The notes under the pieces were generated by a model, which saw only the letters and a list, made by a program, of their open reading frames with translations, was not told where the DNA came from and did not search any database. From contig CM072522.1 in NCBI GenBank assembly GCA_036898135.1, positions 765,689 to 829,688 on the forward strand: a stretch of DNA of 64,000 bases, written 5' to 3'. The DNA comes from Oncomelania hupensis. Lineage: Eukaryota > Mollusca > Gastropoda > Littorinimorpha > Pomatiopsidae. Of this stretch, positions 58,373 to 64,000 are shown piece after piece (position 1 is the stretch's first letter; each line of letters opens with the position of its first letter). Both the position numbers and the translations under genes were made by a program.

Positions 58373-58804
58373 CCGTATCCTTTCTTTACTTCTGCGAGTA
58401 CAAGGGAGAGAAAATTCAACTCGATCAAGCAGCAGGACATCACGTGCTGCGAGTGTTCACACCGACCAAAAACACTTTCAAAACTCATCGATTGGGACCT
58501 AGCTACTAAAAATTCCTACACGGCAATCTAAGAAAAATGAATGCCTATTATGTGCAAAATGATATAATCAATATATTTAATCTAAATAAATACACAACCA
58601 AAATAAAAATGTATTGGTAATAAATTCCTAACAATGAAAACAAAACTATAAAATAAATGAACTACTTTCTGAGCATTGACACCATTATTACAAAGTGAGG
58701 CGGTGCAGGCGCCTGACTGGATACAGGCGAACGCTGAAAATTTGCGGCAGCAACGCTCCTTCGCTCCCTCCTTCCCCGATTCCCTCCTTTCTTCCCTCCC
58801 TCCC

Positions 58805-58810
<6 letters not shown>

Positions 58811-58847
<37 letters not shown>

Positions 58848-58858
58848 GTCTCTCTCTG
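58811..58858 (+). repeat. (TC)n microsatellite
   Basis: CTCTCT tract with two TG interruptions. Confidence 0.97.
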
Positions 58859-60337
58859 TTTTGTGCTATATCTGTAAGCTCAAGAGTAGATTTTTTAATG
58901 TACAATTTTTTTATTATTTTTTGTTATTTTCAGACATATGAGACATAACAATGTGCATATAGTCCATGCATGAAACATTTAATTTAGACATTTCATGGAC
59001 AAAGGAAAAGGGGAAAAAACAACAACAAACAAACAAACCAAACTTTAAAAAAATCTATTGTTCTACCTATGCTGTTAATATGTATATGACTAAACACACA
59101 CAAACGCACACGCTCAAGGTAGAATCAAGTTAGTGTACAATTTCTATTGATCCATAAATTTCATACATCATTTTCTTTTTAGCCATAAACCTTTTGGTGT
59201 CAAACCTTTTTTTAAGAATTTGTACAAAAGTGTCTGGGGACGGTAGTTCTTTTTTCATTTTACAGTTGTAGATATAGGATTTGGCAAGAGTAAAAATTAA
59301 ATCGAATGGTATCAAATCAGTTATTATATTTTTTAACATCCACATGTAACATGGTGTTCATTAACTTTCATTTTCTCTGTATGTTTACATGTGTTATTAA
59401 TTAATCTTCGTAAATGTTACCAAAACTCTTAAATAAAGATGCAGTCCAAACAAATGTGTTGAATGTTTTAGTTTTTTTTTGTTTACAAAAAGTACATAAA
59501 TTATTGTCTCCAATGCCCATGCTCTGACAAATGATGTTTATACCTAAGATTCTATGAATAATTCTAATTTGTAGCCATATTTAATTTAATATCCCTTACA
59601 TGTGCGATTTTTTCATAAATATTTTTCCAGTCAACTCTGTGTACAATCTTCATATCCCATTTTCCACAACAGTTTGGTAGAGTATTATTTTGTATTAAAA
59701 TTTCATAAAAATGCTTTGCTTCCTTGGTTACAAAGAACAGAATTCGTTGGGCCTTACTGTTATTATGTTGGACAGAGACCTCAGAGGTTAAAACAATACC
59801 TGACTTGCGCATATGTTTAACTGCTTGTACACGACCATTGTAAGATACAAAATCAGTAACAATATTGCACTTGTTTCTGAATGTATACCATTTTTATCTA
59901 TTAAATGTCTGACTGCAAAAACTCCTTTCTTAATCCAAAATTTGCAATAAAACCTTGATTTACCAATTAATATTTCGTCACGACACATAATTGGCTCAGT
60001 AACAAAATCTTCTATCATGTCCACATTAATCTTACAATCAAACTCATTATTAGCATCGAATACATCAGACCAAAAACTGTTTACATTAATAAAATTTCTT
60101 ACAGCAGTCCCTACTTTATCCAACATAGTAATTAACTTGTCAGTACGGATTAAGGAACACTTCTATTTCTTAACATAAGTAATTAATTTCCCTATCCAGG
60201 TAAGCTTCAGTGCATACATAAATTGTTTTCTGTCTGGAACACCTATTCCACCTTGACTGACATTTTTTACTGATGCTGCTCTGCCAATTCTGTCATTTTT
60301 TATATTCCATGCAAACTTTGACATTGATTGTTGAATA

Positions 60338-60911
60338 CCCCCGTTGGGGTGCCGGGGGTTTCAGTATAAATAGTATCCCCACTTTCTGGAAATTTAGTGC
60401 TTTAAATTCCCGCTGTCGCTGTCTTTCTCATTTGCTCTTTCTCATTCCTGCTCTTTTCTATCAATCTGCTATACTATCGTCTTCTTCGCTAGACCAGTCT
60501 CCTACCTTTTTTCTTGAAAACTCTTCCTGGACAAGACTCCTTGTTTGTGTATGAGGTCTGTTGGATCAGCTTGGGAATATTGGACGCTTTCTGCCAGGTG
60601 GTCACTAGGGCTTCCTATGATGTTATTATTTAGCAATGTAGGCATTTTATATGTATGTGTTTTGTTGATAATTTATAATGATGTTTGTATTCTATTTTGT
60701 TTTTGTAAACGGGGGTTCGATAAGTTGGGGTGAAGCCTCAGCCGTCCTCTGCGTGGGATGTCTTTATTGTAAAGTGACTGGCTGGTGGAAAGCTTTCGGT
60801 TTTACCACTAGGGTTGTTTCAGCAGATCTTTTATGTGGATCGGGGGTTGTCCGGTCCTGATTTGGCTCGGAAGAGTCTGCTGGACCTAAAGCAATTATTA
60901 ATGTAATGTAA
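60338..60911 (+). mobile_element. Unclassified 574-bp element with 13-bp target duplication (copy 3, best defined)
   Basis: Flanked by TGATTGTTGAATA (60325-60337 and 60912-60924). It begins CCCCCGTTGGGGTGCCGGGG, has TATA-like AGTATAAATAG near 60363, and ends in TAATGTAATG repeats. The long duplication and short-repeat tail suggest target-primed (LINE/SINE-type) integration. It splits ORF2 of the older L1/Tx1-like LINE between IQQS and MSKFAWN. Other copies: 6855-7436 (minus) and 34743-35250. No ORF and no tRNA-like head. Confidence 0.82.
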
Positions 60912-61034
60912 TGATTGTTGAATAGCAGAAATAATATTGTCTGGAGGGTTTGGCAATAGAAGCCACAAATGCACAAGTTTAGAAAGAATCAAAGATTTTA
61001 AGAATGCAACTCTTCCCAGTGTAGTGATCGGTCT

Positions 61035-61037
<3 letters not shown>

Positions 61038-61097
<60 letters not shown>

Positions 61098-61328
61098 GGA
61101 TGCTATATATGCGCCTTTCCCCAAATCAATGAGGCTCAAAGTGCGGCGATCTGTACCAACATACATGCTCACCTGTCTCCTCCGCCCTCACACGCACACA
61201 ACAGATACACATCCATCACTCGAACAGGTGGTGTAAAGGCAGGGAGATTGCTATTGGAAGACAAAGAAAATCAAATTTTTATTTTTTTGAAATGTTTATA
61301 TTGACTGCGTCCAGTACCATTATTGAAA
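61038..61328 (-). mobile_element. SINE family C, 5'-truncated, with (ATT)n tail
   Basis: On the minus strand: TCAATAATGGTACTGGACGC to GCATCCAGT, followed by (ATT)n (61038-61095 as AAT on the plus strand). It interrupts the L1/Tx1-like ORF2. Confidence 0.78.
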
Positions 61329-61744
61329 CATTATTTAATACATTTGTCTCTTAGTACATGTTTTGTATAGAGATTTTGCTTCCATGAACTTTTCGTCAAA
61401 ATTTGTTTGAATACAATTTTAAGTCATTAGTAAACGAAATACCTAATATCTCAAATCTTGCTGGGTTCCAGTCTATCCATAAATGGGGCATAAGTTGTAC
61501 GGGGGAATTCTTTTTACTGCCAAGCCATACTGCACTAGATTTATCTGCATTTAATTAAAGACCAGAAACATTACCAAAATTATTTATCGTAGTTACAGCC
61601 TCTTCAAAGGACTCCCTGTCACCCTCCAGTGTCAGCTCTGTGTCGTCTGCATATTGTAATATTTTACTTTCCGTCTGATCAATTAAAATGCCTTTAATAT
61701 TCTTATTTGCCGGCATGACTTTTCCATTCTGCTGAAAATAAACT

Positions 61745-62270
61745 TAACACTAATGCCTGCTTTCATATTGTAAAGAAAGAAAGGGAAGCAGAATAAAAGT
61801 GTGATGGGTTTATGACGGAGAAGGTGAGTGAGACCATTAGAACACAGTAATTAAATAATTGAATACTGTTTACTTAGAGAAAAAAACAAAAACCGAGGCC
61901 TATTTTACTTTATACTATATAGGTTACATAAACAAATATGCAGGCCTAAACAAAGCAGAAGTCCTGCTGAGAAAGTACCACGCGCATGCAAGTCAAACAT
62001 AATTATACACTTGAACATTGGCACAACAGTCATGCGTCAACAATTACATAAACGAAAACAAAAATCAAGTTGTTATTCTCATGATCATGCAGCCCCATCA
62101 TATTATATAGATATCCAAACACCAATAGCATTACAATAGGCCAAAAATCAATTTGAGGCTAACTTTATGCAAGAAGTATAAGTCACATATTTTGAATGAG
62201 AAAAACACTTCTGTCCTCAAGACAGTACAAAGTAAAGGTTAAAAGTGAAAAACAGAGACATGCCATTAAT
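61745..62270. other. Unassigned insert replacing part of LINE ORF2
   Basis: Lies between the ORF2 start and RT core, where endonuclease and RT fingers should be. A/T rich, TTAACACTAA on the left and AAAGGTTAA near 62238 on the right give a weak hint of another TTAA element. No coding sequence was seen. Confidence 0.35.
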
Positions 62271-62299
62271 AATAATAAAAATGATAAAAGATGAAAATA

Positions 62300-63250
62300 A
62301 ACCTCAGCCCATTGCCTCTAATGAAAGTTAACCACATTCCGTTATTTTCACATGATTTGTTCTGTCCATTTTCATCAGCATTATGATCTCTGTTTGCAAT
62401 GCCATTCATCAACTTTTGAAAGAGTTCATCAATGTCTGAATTAATTTCTAGTTTCACAGTGCGCATGTTTTTCAGCTTTGCAATAATTTTACCATTGGAA
62501 CTCCATACTACAATCGTGGCTGAATGATTGGATGCTTTCTTTGAAAGTTTATAATTTTCAACGGTCAAGTCTTCATCGATCGCATAACCTTTGTTTTTCA
62601 GTTTTCTACAGTTAGCCAGGATTTTATCTATCTTTTTGCGGTCAGTAAATCTCACCAGAATAGGCCTTGCTTTCTCACCTGGTTTTCCTGTCCTGTGGGC
62701 TACTTCTATATCCTGCTGCATTGTTGGGACACCCACTAGATCAATGAACATCTGACTGACCTTTTTGCTGCAGTCGTCGGCGGTCTCCCCTTTCTGCTCA
62801 GATGCCTTGTAGACTCCCAGGTTCCGGCATCGCGAGTACTGCTGCAGGTTGTTCTGTTCCACCTCCATGGCCTGGATACGCTTCTCGTGCTCAGTCAAGT
62901 TGTTGTGTTGTCTCATTGCCTTGCCCTGGAGAACCTTTACGTCCTTTTTAATCTTATTAGTTTTTTTTTTATTCAAAGTCCAATACTTGGCCTTCATTCA
63001 CTTCCAGTCGTTTCACTAATTCATCTGTCAGTTCCTTCACTTGTGCTTTCATCTGAGCCACATCTTCTTTGGTGGCTAGACTGTCCATCTTTTTCATTAG
63101 TTCTTGAAATGTGTTTGTCATTGGGTTACAGTCAGTACTTCTCTCCATATTGGCACATTTAGTTACTGGTTTTACTAGAATCTTGAAGCTAGAATTACTC
63201 TCACTTGACATGGAGATGTGGTCCGTAATCTTGGTATTGTCTGTCATCAC
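62300..63250 (-). pseudogene. ORF1 of the L1/Tx1-like LINE (one frameshift)
   Basis: An RNA-binding retrotransposon ORF1 protein. Residues from MTDNTKITDHISMSS through a heptad-rich segment (TKEDVAQMKAQVKELTDELV) reach a frameshift in the A-run near 62970. The second frame continues coiled coil (NNLTEHEKRIQAMEVEQNNL), then an RRM-like part (NLGVYKASEQK...IEVAHRTGKPGEKARPILVR) and a C-terminal domain (KKIDKILANCRKLKNKG, KIIAKLKNMRTVKLEINSDI). This is the domain order of L1-type ORF1p. Confidence 0.82.
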
Positions 63251-63639
63251 TCGTGAATCTGTATGGTCACAATATGAGTCTCTTTCCTTCTCTTCTCATT
63301 TTCTTGTATGTATGAAGCGACGTGCTGATAATCACAAACCTCTACATAATTATACTGATGCCTTACTTGACACCTACATTTTGTTTCTTTGCATGTCTTT
63401 GGTTTGACACACTGTTTCCTTCAGCAATTTTTTTCAGAATGACATAAATTTCATATCGCTGGAATCTTTGCATGGAGATGAAGAAGTTGGTAGTAGTTGA
63501 ATGTTGGTGTGGTAGATAGTTAAGACATTAAATGACCAGGAAGACCCTGCCCACATCCTTCAAAAAGACAGAATCTTCTGAAGCTGTTTATAAGCAACTT
63601 TATCTACAACGATGTTAATTGTATAAAAGATATGAAAAA

Positions 63640-64000
63640 CGTTTTACGGACGGGTCGAAGAAAAGATCTCGAGACAGTTGCTGCTACGTCGGTCTCTGGG
63701 AGACACGTCAACCAGCCTTTACAACAGTGTATACCTGATTTGTGTTCTGTTTATACAGTTGAGCTCAAGGCAATTGATTTAGCTCTGAAGCAGGATTATC
63801 AATCCATGTCTGTCATGTCTGATTCACTGTCAGCACTTCATGCTGTTTCCACGAGAAAGATATCGCACCCTTTTCTGGCAGATATCCATGACCTCCACAC
63901 ACAACATCTTTCTGAGGGTAACCTAGTCAAGTGGGCATCTGCAGCACCATTGCAGTGGACAAAGTGGCTAAAGCATCTAGATTTCCCTTCAGAGATTTTT
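63640..64000 (+). pseudogene. RNase H domain fragment of a non-LTR retrotransposon
   Basis: Shows FTDGSK near 63645, VELKAIDLALKQ near 63758 and SVMSDSLSALHAV near 63810, i.e. the three acidic RNase H positions (D, E, D). The first and later motifs are in different frames, so it is broken. It continues to the window edge (FLADIHDLHTQHL, NLVKW). A LINE with an RNase H domain differs from the L1/Tx1-like and RTE-like families above. Confidence 0.7.

Larger units (their letters stand above)
59130..63250 (-). pseudogene. L1/Tx1-like LINE with ORF1 and ORF2 remnants, interrupted
   Basis: From its 5' end on the minus strand: ORF1 (63250-62300), the opening residues of the ORF2 endonuclease (TFIRGNGLR near 62310), a missing endonuclease/RT start, RT with YADDTELTLEG (near 61640) and NADKSSAVWLGSKKNSPVQL, SINE C at 61096-61328, LGRVAFLKSLILSKLVHLWL (near 61000), the element at 60338-60911, then AWNIKNDRIGRAASVKNVSQ and C-terminal segments to FDTKRFMAKKKMMYE (near 59180). 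This order is typical of L1-group ORF2. Multiple stops; not functional. Confidence 0.85.

Noticed and set aside
53917..64000. Further ADAM10 exons
   Set aside because: The next expected prodomain segments were looked for and not found; the region is filled with transposable elements.

Overview
The window is animal nuclear DNA, most likely from a mollusc (gastropod-like). This is inferred from conserved animal genes split by long introns, dense LINE/SINE/MITE debris, long microsatellites, and repeats carrying TGACCTTGACCTT motifs. Nothing bacterial or phage-like is visible, and only three host genes could be recognised with confidence.

Left part (1-15.4 kb, minus strand): a nearly complete DCTN6 gene (dynactin p27 subunit). 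Seven exons were joined by splice sites and codon phase; only the last few codons lie beyond the left edge. Its introns hold a tRNA/5S-like SINE (two copies), two TTAA-flanked MITEs, a RTE-like LINE and a nuclear-receptor-half-site repeat.

Centre (15.6-33.2 kb, plus strand): ornithine decarboxylase antizyme (OAZ), six coding exons. Exon 1 starts 242 bp from the DCTN6 start codon, so the two genes probably share a bidirectional promoter. Exon 2 carries the canonical UCC-UGA +1 frameshift site. In spliced mRNA a 10-bp GC-rich stem, whose two arms lie in different exons, can form 4 nt after the UGA. Intron 4 uses a GC donor. Intron 1 (12 kb) contains a hAT-like transposon with a 6-bp target duplication; intron 3 contains a solo LTR with a 5-bp duplication.

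Right-centre (34-47.3 kb): no host gene. A diverged tandem segmental duplication (about 4 kb per unit before insertions) has collected different elements in each unit: a CR1-like LINE, SINEs and an unclassified element in unit A; several copies of a RTE-like LINE ending in (GGATA)n in unit B. Two insertions have recognisable empty sites in the sister unit.

Right part (47.7-64 kb): a weak three-exon minus-strand candidate gene, then the first three coding exons of an ADAM10/Kuzbanian metalloprotease (plus strand; the catalytic part lies beyond the window). Its third intron holds a 2.7-kb TTAA element with a RTE-like copy inside it, three SINE families, and a minus-strand L1/Tx1-like LINE interrupted by at least two later insertions. 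An RNase H fragment of another LINE runs off the right edge.

Functionally the host genes are unrelated: dynein cargo adaptor, polyamine feedback and membrane-protein shedding. The OAZ frameshift is the main regulatory device. Exon coordinates come from reading splice sites and phases by eye; repeat boundaries without target duplications are approximate.
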